A stretch of DNA of 12,061 nt, taken from positions 1 through 12,061 of the forward strand of contig JBEKLJ010000105.1 of assembly GCA_050010255.1 (NCBI GenBank), read 5' to 3'. Positions 1-7,357 of the stretch are shown here, one piece after another. A program made the translations under genes and the position numbers. Under the pieces are notes generated by a model. The model worked only from the letters and a program-made list of their open reading frames with translations. It did not search any database and was not told where the DNA came from. Within the stretch, counting starts at the first letter, position 1. Each line of letters begins with the position of its first letter. This stretch comes from JBEKLJ01 sp050010255. Lineage in GTDB: Bacteria > Acidobacteriota > Terriglobia > Bryobacterales > Bryobacteraceae.

Positions 1-923
1 ATGAGCTTCTTGATTGCGTCGGTCACCTCGATGGTGTTGGTGCCCGGCTGGCGCATCACGATCAGGACGATGGCGCGGTCGGCGTCATCGCGGTTGATGA
101 GCATCGACATGGTCAAGTCGTCCTCGACGCTGTCGATCACCTGGGCGACGTCCCGGAGCCGCACCGGCGCCCCGTTGCGCCACGCCACCACCAGCGGGCG
201 GTATTGCCAGGCCCGCATGAGTTGCCCGCTGGCCTGAACGTTGAAGGCCGTGTGCGGGCCGTAGAGCGTGCCGGTCGGCAGGTTCACGTTCCAGCCCTGG
301 AGGGCGCTATCGACCTCGTTCAGCCCGAGCTGGCGGGCCGCCAGCTTGTCCGGATCCACCTGCACCCGCACGGCGTACTTCTGCGACCCGAAGACCATCA
401 CCTGCGCGACGCCGCTCACCATCGAGAGCCGCTGCGCGATGTCCGTTTCCGCGTACTCGTCGAGCTGCCACATGGGCAGGATCTTCGAGGTCAGGCCCAG
501 GAAAATGATGGGAGCGTCGGCCGGGTTGTACTTGCGAAACGAGGGCGGGCTGGGCATGCCCGGCGGCAGCAGGGGCATCACCTCCGCAATGGCGGTCTGA
601 ACGTCCACGGCCGCCCCGTCGATCTTGCGGCTCAGATCGAACTGGAGCGTGATCTGGGTGTTGCCCATCGAGTTCACCGAGATCATCGAGTCCAGCCCGG
701 CGATGCCGGTGAACTGCCGCTCCAGCGGCGTGGCGACCGCCGAGGCCATGGTGTCCGGGTTGCCGCCTGGCAGGCTGGCCGAGACCACCAGCGTCGGAAA
801 ATCGACGTTGGGGAGATCCGAGACCGGCAAGGCCCGGTACGCCAGCACCCCGAACAGCGCCACCGCGAACATGAGGAGGCTGGTGGCGATCGGACGCCGG
901 ATAAAGGTTTCGGAGATATTCAC
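1..923 (-). CDS. RND efflux permease, MdtB/MdtC-like (N-terminal part, runs off left edge)
   Basis: Inner-membrane pump subunit that would use proton motive force to export drugs or other hydrophobic compounds through a tripartite complex. The 307 visible residues show the family's N-terminus: ISETFIRRPIATSLLM leading into the first membrane helix, then VSDLPNVDFPTL, the ATPLERQF segment and the QITLQFDLSR stretch of the PN1 porter subdomain. The porter domain continues to the edge; a full protein would be about 1,020-1,050 residues. The start is a GTG at 921-923, with GGAG seven nt upstream and only 11 nt after the stop of the adaptor gene, so the two are co-transcribed and probably translationally coupled. 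The wording (PVSDLPNVDFPT, GLDSM) is closer to MdtB/MdtC than to AcrB. Family assignment is firm; substrate is unknown. Confidence 0.95.
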   Translation of the reverse strand, partial: MNISETFIRRPIATSLLMFAVALFGVLAYRALPVSDLPNVDFPTLVVSASLPGGNPDTMASAVATPLERQFTGIAGLDSMISVNSMGNTQITLQFDLSRKIDGAAVDVQTAIAEVMPLLPPGMPSPPSFRKYNPADAPIIFLGLTSKILPMWQLDEYAETDIAQRLSMVSGVAQVMVFGSQKYAVRVQVDPDKLAARQLGLNEVDSALQGWNVNLPTGTLYGPHTAFNVQASGQLMRAWQYRPLVVAWRNGAPVRLRDVAQVIDSVEDDLTMSMLINRDDADRAIVLIVMRQPGTNTIEVTDAIKKL

Positions 924-934
924 GGCGGGCTCCG

Positions 935-2197
935 TTACCTACCGGGTGCGCGCCTCGCCGCCGCCGGGGGGCCCTGCCGCCCCGCCCTGGTTTGCACCTT
1001 CATGCCAGGCGCCAGCCTCAACTGGCCCTCCGTTACGATCGTCTCGCCGGCTTGGAGCCCGGTCTGAACCACGATCACCTGATCCACTCTGGATCCGGTC
1101 ACCACCGGGCGGGACTCCACGGTCTGGTCGGGCTTCACCACGTAAATGAACGAACCATCCTGGCCCGTCTGCACCGCCTGATCGGGCACTACCAGCGCGT
1201 TGGCCTGGGTGGCCAGCCTGAGCCTGACCCGCACGAACTCTCCCGGCCAGAGCCTGCGGTTCTGGTTGGAGAAGGTCCCCTTCAGCTTGATGGTCCCGGT
1301 GGCCGGATCGACGGTGTTATCGACAAACGTGAGTACGCCGGTCTCTTCCTCGCCCGGGGGTGCGTTCTGCGAGGCCGCCATGACCTCCAGCTTGCCGCCC
1401 GCCATGTACTGTTTGATGGCCGGCAGGTTGGCTTCGGGAACCGGAAAGGTGACATAGATCGGCTGGACCTGGTTGATTGTGATCAGGTCCATCGAGTTCG
1501 CGGTGACCAAGTTGCCGGCGTTGACGGCCAGATTGCCCGTGCGGCCGTCGATGGGGGAGCGGATAGCGGTGTAGCCTAGCTGGATCTTCAGGTTGGCGAG
1601 CGTCGCCCGGGCCGTCACTACCGCCGCCCGCGCGCTTCGAATCGACGCTTCATCCGCCCCGAGATTCTCCGCCATCGCGTCCGCGCTGGCCTGCTGCTGT
1701 TCGGTTTGATCTTTGGACACAACGCCGTGTTGGAGAAGCTGCGTATATCTCGCCGCTTGCGCCTGGGCGTATTTCTGCTGCACGATGTCCCGCTTCAGAC
1801 TCGCTTCCGCCTGCCCCGACAGCGCCTCGTTGCGGGCCAGGTCCGCCTCCGCCCCGGCGACTTGGGCCTCGAACGGGCTCGGGTCGATGGTGAAGAGCAG
1901 CGCGCCTCGCTTGACGAAATCGCCTTCCTGGAAGTGTACCCGCAGTAGCGGGCCGGTGATCTGGGACCTCACGGTGACGGTGGAGTACGCCTCGACGTTC
2001 CCGATGACCTGGACCTCGAGTGGCACGTCTCTCTTGGCGACTGTAGCGACCACCACGGGCACGGCGTCGCTCCTGCGCGCAGGCTGTTGGGCCGGCGAAC
2101 TGCCCGCCCCGCAACCCGTCGCCAGAAGCGCAATGGCGCTGGCGCCCAAGGCAACCACGAAAACCGAACCTAGAGTACGAAGAGGAATAGGCTCCAT
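935..2197 (-). CDS. RND efflux periplasmic adaptor (HlyD/MdtA-like membrane-fusion lipoprotein)
   Basis: Links the inner-membrane pump encoded just downstream to an outer-membrane channel. The 420-residue protein begins with a lipoprotein signal: a hydrophobic stretch at residues 10-27 ending in LLATGC, with Cys29 as the likely lipidated residue. The first lipoyl/biotinyl half (residues 65-107, including VRSQITGPLLRVHFQEGD) is followed by an Ala/Gln-rich coiled-coil hairpin (about 112-205), the second lipoyl half (LGYTAIRSPIDGRTG), a beta-barrel (QPIYVTFPVPE) and a membrane-proximal domain ending LAPGMKV, in MdtA order. I chose the ATG at 2195-2197 because the signal peptide starts directly there; an upstream GTG at 2236 would add 13 polar residues and its purine-rich stretch overlaps the start itself. 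No outer-membrane channel gene is visible. Confidence 0.95.
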   Translation of the reverse strand: MEPIPLRTLGSVFVVALGASAIALLATGCGAGSSPAQQPARRSDAVPVVVATVAKRDVPLEVQVIGNVEAYSTVTVRSQITGPLLRVHFQEGDFVKRGALLFTIDPSPFEAQVAGAEADLARNEALSGQAEASLKRDIVQQKYAQAQAARYTQLLQHGVVSKDQTEQQQASADAMAENLGADEASIRSARAAVVTARATLANLKIQLGYTAIRSPIDGRTGNLAVNAGNLVTANSMDLITINQVQPIYVTFPVPEANLPAIKQYMAGGKLEVMAASQNAPPGEEETGVLTFVDNTVDPATGTIKLKGTFSNQNRRLWPGEFVRVRLRLATQANALVVPDQAVQTGQDGSFIYVVKPDQTVESRPVVTGSRVDQVIVVQTGLQAGETIVTEGQLRLAPGMKVQTRAGRQGPPAAARRAPGR

Positions 2198-2277
2198 TCT
2201 ACCGCGCCGATCCAGCCCGTTTGGGCACACCACCACCTCTTGGATATGGCGTTGTGCATCGCTCCAAAGTTACGCGG

Positions 2278-2520
2278 TCACATTCCAGTCTCTTGCAGCA
2301 GCCTGTCTGCATGGTAAACGCCTCGCAGGGCCTCGACGATCGCCTGGTTGGCCACGTGGACCGAGCGCGCCCGGGCCTCCGTATGTACGAACCGGTTTCG
2401 AAGGCCCTCGATATTCCCGTCGAAGAGAATGCCCACGATCTCCCCCTTGCCGTTCACGGTGGGACTGCCGGAGTTGCGGCCGTGGGTGTCGGCGGTGGAG
2501 AAGAAATTGAACGGCCTCTC
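2278..2520 (-). pseudogene. C-terminal remnant of a family S46 dipeptidyl-peptidase (DPP7/DPP11-like)
   Basis: Reading the minus strand back from the TGA at 2278-2280 gives about 80 residues that match the end of S46 serine peptidases: FNFFSTADTHGRNSGSPTVN, which carries the catalytic serine in NSGSP, then GEIVGILFDGNIEGLRNRF and the helical tail ending LLQETGM. S46 enzymes are about 700 residues long and periplasmic, and release dipeptides from peptide N-termini. Everything before this point, including the signal peptide and the His and Asp of the triad, is absent. The frame stays open rightwards, but from about 2525 it is only the antisense of a tRNA fragment. There is no credible start, so this is a dead 3' end. 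The usual GGNSGSP reads GRNSGSP here. Family recognition is confident; the exact left limit of homology (2511-2526) is not. Confidence 0.82.
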
Positions 2521-2524
2521 AGGC

Positions 2525-2563
2525 GCGAGGGACGTGCGGGTTCGAGTCCCGCCCCGGGCACCA
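2525..2563 (+). tRNA. 3'-terminal fragment of a tRNA-Leu gene (probable att-site scar)
   Basis: The stretch contains the last third of a class II tRNA. The end of a variable arm (GAGGGACGT) leads into a perfect 5-bp T-stem (GCGGG at 2536-2540, CCCGC at 2548-2552) around the loop TTCGAGT. Then come the 3' acceptor strand CCCGGGC (2553-2559), discriminator A2560 and an encoded CCA (2561-2563). The matching 5' acceptor GCCCGGG, the D-arm and the anticodon stem are absent; the DNA to the left is S46 peptidase coding sequence. The ACGTGCGGG variable-arm/T-stem wording and the Leu-like acceptor favour tRNA-Leu. It cannot make a functional tRNA. Such 3' fragments are what tyrosine-recombinase integration into a tRNA gene leaves at the far end of an element. 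No integrase and no second copy are visible in this window. Confidence 0.8.
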
Positions 2564-2624
2564 GTTGCTGCGCCAGATGCCGGCCTCCCGCAAGCCGCAG
2601 CCGAAGGCGTGTGAGAAGAGCGGG

Positions 2625-3905
2625 CTATTCCAGATTTCGGCGGGCGGCATTCTGGCGCAGCCGCCGCAGCAGCAGCTCGCGCTTCTCCGCCGAGAGCGCT
2701 TCGGCCCGTGGCGGCTCCAGCCCCCCCTCAACCGGGCGGAGCGAGAGCAGGTACTCCTCCATCCTCCCGGGCCGGATGCGCGCGACGAACGCCAGGGCGG
2801 CGCTCCGGGAAAGCCCGGATGTCGCCTCGTAGAACCCGCGGTCGGCCAGCAGCCGACCGAGCACGGCGGCCCAGGGTCCGATATCGTTCTCCGGCAGGAC
2901 CGGCTTGGGCATGCCACGCTCGTCGAAAGCAGCCTCGAACCGCTCAATGCCGTGTACCCCGACGGTACAGCCGGCGCCGAGGTTCGCCTCGACCAGGCCG
3001 CCGGAGTTGCTGGAGATGGTTGGAATCCCCCGCAGTTTGGCTTCCAGCACGCTCAACCCGAAGCCCTCGTACCAGAGCGAGGGCATCAGGAGCACGCGCG
3101 TCTGCCGGAAGAAGCTGTCGATGTCCTTGTAGTTCGGCAGCAGGACGACATTCGGCCGTCGCTCCAGCTCGCGCCGGTCGCTGCTGGTCGTGCCCCAACC
3201 CGGCAGCGCGCCGAAGGGCACGTCCCGGAACCGGTCCGCCAGCGCGAGAAAGATCGAGATGCCCTTGACGGCGCAGGGATTGATCATCGTGACCCGGCCC
3301 CGATGGAAGCTAGCCAGGTCCGGGAATGGCCCGCTGCCGTAGATCGGCGGGTGAATCACCTCCGGAGCGGCGCCGGTGTGCTCGGCGACGTAACCTCCCG
3401 TGTGATACCCAATCGTGACCACCCCCGCGGCCTGGCGCACCAGATCGGTGGCCTCCGCATCGGGGTTCCAGCTCGCCGGACCGAAGGGGAAGAACTGCGG
3501 CGTGTGGGCCAGGTAGACGATGCGGCCCGGCGCCGAGCGCGCCGCCTCGCGCAACAGCACGTGCCCAAGGTCTTCGGAGGACACCAGCACCCAGTCCGGC
3601 TGGAACTCCCGGATCTGGTCGCGCAACAGGGAGACCAGCCGCGCGCGCTCGGTCACTGAATGGACGCTCACGCCGCCCCGCTCGAAGGCTTGGATGCCCG
3701 GCGCCGCCGGCACGCGCAGCCAGAGGTCGTCGATCTCTTCGTCCCGGACCTGCTGGTGAACCTCACCGCGCGATGCCAGCGCGGCGCACACGACATGGCA
3801 GTCATGCCCCACCGCCGCCAGGTGCTCGAGCCAAGCCAGATTGCTTCGCGTAGCCCCGCCGCGCGGCGGCAGGTACGAAGCGTTGGCGGTCAAGAGGACT
3901 CGCAT
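2625..3905 (-). CDS. GT4-family glycosyltransferase with a docking-like C-terminal tail
   Basis: A 426-residue cytoplasmic GT-B glycosyltransferase, expected to move a sugar from a nucleotide donor onto an unknown acceptor. The start MRVLLTANASYLPPRGG, with LAWLEHLAAVGHDCHVV after it, is the usual N-terminal Rossmann entry. The donor domain carries PSLWYEGFGLSVLEA, giving the GT4 E-x7-E pair Glu280/Glu288, followed by GIPTISSNSGGLVEA. No signal peptide or membrane segment is seen. Residues 404-418 (LSAEKRELLLRRLRQ) resemble the short helical motif found at the N-termini of NRPS/PKS subunits and condensation domains, which is odd at the end of a glycosyltransferase. I chose the ATG at 3903-3905, four nt after the stop of the FkbH-ACP gene; an ATG further upstream would add 38 residues that are only overlap with that gene. 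It is the last gene of the operon. Confidence 0.9.
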   Translation of the reverse strand: MRVLLTANASYLPPRGGATRSNLAWLEHLAAVGHDCHVVCAALASRGEVHQQVRDEEIDDLWLRVPAAPGIQAFERGGVSVHSVTERARLVSLLRDQIREFQPDWVLVSSEDLGHVLLREAARSAPGRIVYLAHTPQFFPFGPASWNPDAEATDLVRQAAGVVTIGYHTGGYVAEHTGAAPEVIHPPIYGSGPFPDLASFHRGRVTMINPCAVKGISIFLALADRFRDVPFGALPGWGTTSSDRRELERRPNVVLLPNYKDIDSFFRQTRVLLMPSLWYEGFGLSVLEAKLRGIPTISSNSGGLVEANLGAGCTVGVHGIERFEAAFDERGMPKPVLPENDIGPWAAVLGRLLADRGFYEATSGLSRSAALAFVARIRPGRMEEYLLSLRPVEGGLEPPRAEALSAEKRELLLRRLRQNAARRNLE

Positions 3906-3909
3906 CGAG

Positions 3910-6108
3910 CTAAGGATTCTCCAGGCCCTCCTGGGCCAGTAGCGCGCGGACTTCGTCGTCGGAGAGCCGGTCCAGCTCGGCGACGATCGCCGCGTACTCG
4001 TCCGAGGCGCCTTGCTCAAGCTGCTTCAGCTCGATGGCCTTGGCCAGCTCGGCCACCGTGAAAGCGCCGCTGTAGACCACCTCCAGGGACAGCTCGGCGC
4101 CCAACTCCTTCCGAACGCGGGACAGCATCTCGACGGCCAGCAGCGAGTGCCCGCCCAGGTCGAAGAAGTTGTCGTCGACCCCGGCCGCCGCCAGGCCGAG
4201 CGTCTCGGCCCAGATCTTCGCCAGCCGCGCTTCGAGCTCGGTCCGCGGAGCCGCGGCCGCCCCGCCGCTGGCCGATCGCGCCCGTCGCGCGCCGCGCACC
4301 TGCTCCAGGATCCGGCCCGGGGAGGCTAGCTCGATCGCGATGCGCTCGTAGTCCAGCGGCCGGCGCTCCTCTGGCGCCGATCCGGCCTCGCGAGCCGGCG
4401 CGGCCTTCGGCATCCCGTCGGGCTTCGAGACAACCGCGGCCGCGTGTTCGGCGGGCAGACGAAATCGCAGCTCGGCGCCATCGTACTCCTGGTAGGCCGC
4501 GCCGACGCTTTCCAGGAACAGCCGGGCCGGGGCGTTGCGCGGCGTCCGCCGGTAGCGCACCTCGACGTATGCCAGGCCCCGCTGGCGCGCGATCTGGCCC
4601 AGATGCGCCATCATCCGGTGGTCGACGCCGCGGCCCAAGGCACGGCAACTCAGCAGGAACGTGTCGAGGGCCAGCGCATCCTCGCGCGCGTTGAAGATCA
4701 TGACCCCGGTCAGGCCGTAACTGCCGAAACGATCGCTGACCTGAACCGTCAGGCACTCGGCGGCGCCCGAATCCACCAGCTCGCGGATCTGGGCCTCGGA
4801 CCGCCGGAGAGTCGTGAAGTTCATCTGGTTGGTTCGCTCGGTGAGCTGCGAAACGCGCGCAACCTGGCCAGCCGTCAGCGGGGCGATGCGGACGTCGAGG
4901 TTGAGCGAGGCCAGGAATTCTTCCAGGCTGGCGGCCTGCCTCTCCGCCCGCCCGCGCTCGAGCCGCTGGGCATAGAGCTGGCTCCGCTCGCGGTCCTCCC
5001 GGGTAATCCGCACGTGGTCGAAGGCCCAGACGTGCTCCAGGAAAGCCGGGATCCGCCCGGCGCCGGCCGGAAGCGCCAGCGTCAGCACCTCGGGGCAGTT
5101 GGCCCGCACCTCGCCGCACTCCTTGACGTTGTCGTCCACGAGGATGAACGCCTCGAGCCCCAGCCCCAGTTCCTCGGCCAGCGCGACGAGGTTCGTGGGC
5201 TTCGGCTCCCAGTTGAGCCGCGTCGCCAGGAAGTGCTCCAGCCGCAACGGCATCTCCGAGTGCGCTCGGAAGGTCTCCTCGACGTCCTCCGGGTTGTTCT
5301 TGCTGGCCAGGCACAGCAGCATGCCCGCCTCGCGCTGCGCCAGCATGAATTCCTGGAGCAGGCGCCGGGGCGGGTCGATGACCACGCCCTCGGGGCCGTC
5401 CTCGCCGCAGATGCCGGCCCAGAGCGTATCGTCGCAGTCGAGCACGATCACTTTGTAAGGAGCGGCGCGCAGGGCGTGGATGCGCCGCGCCAGCATCGTG
5501 CCGAGCGCGGCGAAGTACTCGGGCGTGTAGGGAACGTGGCCCAGCTCGTCGCCGTGGGGGTCGTGCGGCTCGTCCACCGGATACAGCCGGCTCAGCTCTT
5601 CCGCTGCAATCCGGTGGACGGCGGGGAGGCCGCGCAGCCGCTCCCCGGCCAGCGCCTCCATGCGGCCGACGAAATCGGCGCGCGCTCGGTCGGCCGCAAA
5701 CCGCGGCGACGACGGGCAGATGGCGACGATCAGCGGCGCCGCCGAAGACCGTGCGGCGGATTCCACCAGCGCCAGGACTTGCCGGATGTCGGCTTCCAGC
5801 TCCTCCAGGCCGGCGGCGGGCTTGAATCGCGCCCAGTCCTCGAACCGGACCAGCAGGACGTTGATGCCATCGCGGTTGCCCGCCAGCAGACCGGACGGGT
5901 CCAGCAGTTGCTGGAAGACCTGGTTATAAGGGGCAAACCGGACCTGATAGGCGAATCCCAGTTGCCTCATCCAGAAGGCCAGCGTCTCGGCCAGCGGCTC
6001 GGCGGTGAACGTCGCGCTGATGGCCACCAGAGGGGACGGCGCCGGCGTCTGGCTCTGCCAGTCCGGCGAGGAGGAGCGCACCGCGGCGCAGTCGGAATCC
6101 GGGAGCAT
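3910..6108 (-). CDS. FkbH-like HAD-IIIC glyceryl transferase/phosphatase fused to an acyl carrier protein
   Basis: FkbH proteins take 1,3-bisphosphoglycerate, remove phosphate and load the glyceryl group onto the phosphopantetheine arm of a carrier protein. The 732-residue protein shows three parts. Residues 25-215 are the FkbH N-terminal domain. Residues 218-350 are the HAD phosphatase core, with DCDDTLW at 224-230 (nucleophile Asp224) and VDDNVKE at 324-330. Residues about 395-540 are the GNAT-like domain typical of FkbH (QLTERTNQMNFTT). After an Ala/Pro/Arg-rich linker (555-620), an ACP/PCP domain spans 622-695 with DNFFDLGGHSLLA; Ser655 is the phosphopantetheine site. The end, LDRLSDDEVRALLAQE, is a tail common after carrier domains in PKS/NRPS proteins. 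The ATG at 6106-6108 is preferred over the adjacent TTG at 6109-6111. It starts 9 nt after the SDR stop and ends 4 nt before the glycosyltransferase. Standalone FkbH proteins usually have a separate ACP, so the fusion makes a self-loading unit. Confidence 0.95.
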   Translation of the reverse strand: MLPDSDCAAVRSSSPDWQSQTPAPSPLVAISATFTAEPLAETLAFWMRQLGFAYQVRFAPYNQVFQQLLDPSGLLAGNRDGINVLLVRFEDWARFKPAAGLEELEADIRQVLALVESAARSSAAPLIVAICPSSPRFAADRARADFVGRMEALAGERLRGLPAVHRIAAEELSRLYPVDEPHDPHGDELGHVPYTPEYFAALGTMLARRIHALRAAPYKVIVLDCDDTLWAGICGEDGPEGVVIDPPRRLLQEFMLAQREAGMLLCLASKNNPEDVEETFRAHSEMPLRLEHFLATRLNWEPKPTNLVALAEELGLGLEAFILVDDNVKECGEVRANCPEVLTLALPAGAGRIPAFLEHVWAFDHVRITREDRERSQLYAQRLERGRAERQAASLEEFLASLNLDVRIAPLTAGQVARVSQLTERTNQMNFTTLRRSEAQIRELVDSGAAECLTVQVSDRFGSYGLTGVMIFNAREDALALDTFLLSCRALGRGVDHRMMAHLGQIARQRGLAYVEVRYRRTPRNAPARLFLESVGAAYQEYDGAELRFRLPAEHAAAVVSKPDGMPKAAPAREAGSAPEERRPLDYERIAIELASPGRILEQVRGARRARSASGGAAAAPRTELEARLAKIWAETLGLAAAGVDDNFFDLGGHSLLAVEMLSRVRKELGAELSLEVVYSGAFTVAELAKAIELKQLEQGASDEYAAIVAELDRLSDDEVRALLAQEGLENP

Positions 6109-6117
6109 CAACCGAAC

Positions 6118-7083
6118 CTATTCAAGTTTCGATTGTTCCATATCCGCTCTGCCAGCGGCAGGGACGCGAAAGCACTCGATGGTCGTTTTGAGTCCGTCCT
6201 CCAGCGAAACGCGCGGCTCCCAGCCGAGCACCCGCCGGGCCTTCGCGATGTCCGGCCGGCGCCTCTGCGGATCGTCCTCCGGCAGCGACCGGAACACGAT
6301 CGGGCTGCGGCTGCCGGTCAGCTCCTTGATGCGCTGCGCGAACTCGAGGACCGTCATCTCGTCCGGATTGCCCAGGTTGACGGGATAGCGCTCGTCAGAG
6401 AGCATCAGCCGGCAGAGCCCGTCCACGAGGTCGGCGACATAACAGAAGCTGCGCGTCTGTGCGCCGTCGCCGAAGATCGTAATCGGATCGCCCCGCAGTG
6501 CCTGATCGAGGAAGGCCGGCACCACGCGGCCGTCGTCCAGCTTCATGCGCGGTCCGTAGGTGTTGAAGATCCGCGCGATGTTCGTCCGCAGCCCGTGCGT
6601 CCGGTGGTAGGCCATTGTAAGGGCCTCGGCGAACCGCTTCGCCTCGTCGTAGCAGGACCGCGGGCCGACCGGATTCACGTTGCCCCAGTAGGTCTCCGAC
6701 TGCGGGTGCTCGAGCGGGTCGCCGTAACATTCCGAGGTCGAGGCCAGCAGGAAGCGCGCCTCGAAGCGCCGGGCCAGCTCGAGCAGGTTCCGCGTGCCGA
6801 GCGACCCGGCATCGAGCGTCTCGATGGGATGTTCGAGGTAGTCCTTCGGGCTGGCGGGCGAAGCCAGATGCAGCACCCCGTCGATCGGGCCGGCGACCTC
6901 GACAGGCCGCGACACATCGTGCTCGATGAGCCGGAAGCGCGGGTGAGCGGCGAGGTGCGCGATGTTAGCGGGCTTGCCGGTGATGAAATTGTCGAGACCC
7001 GCGACCTCGTGCCCTTCGGCCAGCAGGCGGTCGGCGAAATGCGACCCGATGAAACCCGCCACCCCACTCAGGATCAGGCGCAA
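6118..7083 (-). CDS. UDP-glucuronate decarboxylase-like SDR (NAD-dependent epimerase/dehydratase family)
   Basis: An extended short-chain dehydrogenase acting on a nucleotide sugar; closest in wording to UDP-xylose synthase, which converts UDP-glucuronate to UDP-xylose through a 4-keto intermediate. Visible are the NAD-binding GVAGFIG (7-13), HLASPASPKDYLEHPIETL, TSECYGDP (the usual Val is Cys119), the YWGNVNPVGPR stretch, the catalytic pair Tyr145/Lys149 in SCYDEAKRFAEA, NTYGPRM, GDGAQTRSFCYVADLV and LPEDDPQRRRPDIAKA. These match UXS better than RmlB or GalE. The start is probably the TTG at 7081-7083: it puts residue 1 directly before the first beta-strand, gives 321 residues (family about 310-320) and has a strong ribosome binding site. 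A longer frame up to 7173 adds 30 residues of no family character. First gene of the operon. Product could be another UDP- or dTDP-sugar. Confidence 0.92.
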   Translation of the reverse strand: MRLILSGVAGFIGSHFADRLLAEGHEVAGLDNFITGKPANIAHLAAHPRFRLIEHDVSRPVEVAGPIDGVLHLASPASPKDYLEHPIETLDAGSLGTRNLLELARRFEARFLLASTSECYGDPLEHPQSETYWGNVNPVGPRSCYDEAKRFAEALTMAYHRTHGLRTNIARIFNTYGPRMKLDDGRVVPAFLDQALRGDPITIFGDGAQTRSFCYVADLVDGLCRLMLSDERYPVNLGNPDEMTVLEFAQRIKELTGSRSPIVFRSLPEDDPQRRRPDIAKARRVLGWEPRVSLEDGLKTTIECFRVPAAGRADMEQSKLE

Positions 7084-7099
7084 GTCCGAACCCCCTCCC
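7084..7099 (-). promoter_or_regulatory. Shine-Dalgarno that fixes the SDR gene's TTG start
   Basis: On the minus strand GGGAGGGGG (7091-7099) stands 7 nt before the TTG at 7081-7083. It is among the strongest ribosome binding sites in the window and supports a TTG start at residue 1 of the Rossmann fold rather than the upstream start at 7173. A TAGAAT hexamer just upstream (minus strand, about 7107-7112) could be a -10 box, but I see no matching -35. Confidence 0.6.
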
Positions 7100-7273
7100 T
7101 CAATTCTAGTGTAAGACACCGGCAAGATGCTGAATCCCAAAGAGATCGGCCTCGGTACCCGGGGCCACGTCAACGAGTACGGAGTCGGGACTCAACCGCC
7201 TATCTCCTTGAATCCGGGCGAGCTTGCGCGAAGGTAGGCTCTCGCTGACATTCCTGAGTCTTGGGCGCTCCCG

Positions 7274-7312
7274 TGTGGACATTTGGCCGTCCGTGTGGAC
7301 GTCAATGTGGAC
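7274..7312. repeat. Three direct TGTGGAC repeats in the upstream region of the SDR operon
   Basis: TGTGGAC occurs at 7274-7280, 7294-7300 and 7306-7312. The first two sit within an exact 10-mer, CCGTGTGGAC, at 7271-7280 and 7291-7300, exactly 20 bp apart (about two helical turns). The repeats lie 190-230 bp upstream of the SDR start, in a 290-bp gap (7084-7373) that otherwise holds no recognisable gene. They could be binding sites for a regulator of the operon; that function is inference. Confidence 0.5.
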
Positions 7313-7357
7313 GCTGGCCCCAGTTTGGCCTTGAACTTGGAAATGCCCTTTGGCGGG

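Noticed and set aside
204..1067. A 287-codon plus-strand open frame over the efflux genes
   Set aside because: It is a shadow of the RND permease and adaptor reading frames; the translation is low-complexity and rich in Arg, His and Gln.
2198..2236. Upstream GTG start for the adaptor gene at 2236
   Set aside because: It would put 13 polar residues before the lipoprotein signal, and its apparent Shine-Dalgarno overlaps the start itself.
2461..2563. A complete tRNA gene, or one split by an intron
   Set aside because: No 5' acceptor strand, D-loop or anticodon stem is found to the left; that DNA encodes the S46 peptidase end on the other strand.
2519..2947. Minus-strand frame ending in WCPGRDSNPHVPRA
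   Set aside because: This ending is the typical spurious translation of the antisense of a tRNA-Leu 3' end; the rest overlaps the glycosyltransferase gene. It did help confirm the tRNA fragment.
4444..7248. A 934-codon plus-strand open frame
   Set aside because: It lies antisense to the FkbH and SDR genes, whose motifs are unmistakable. Long antisense frames are expected in GC-rich coding DNA, and its translation is Arg/His/Gln-rich with no domain.
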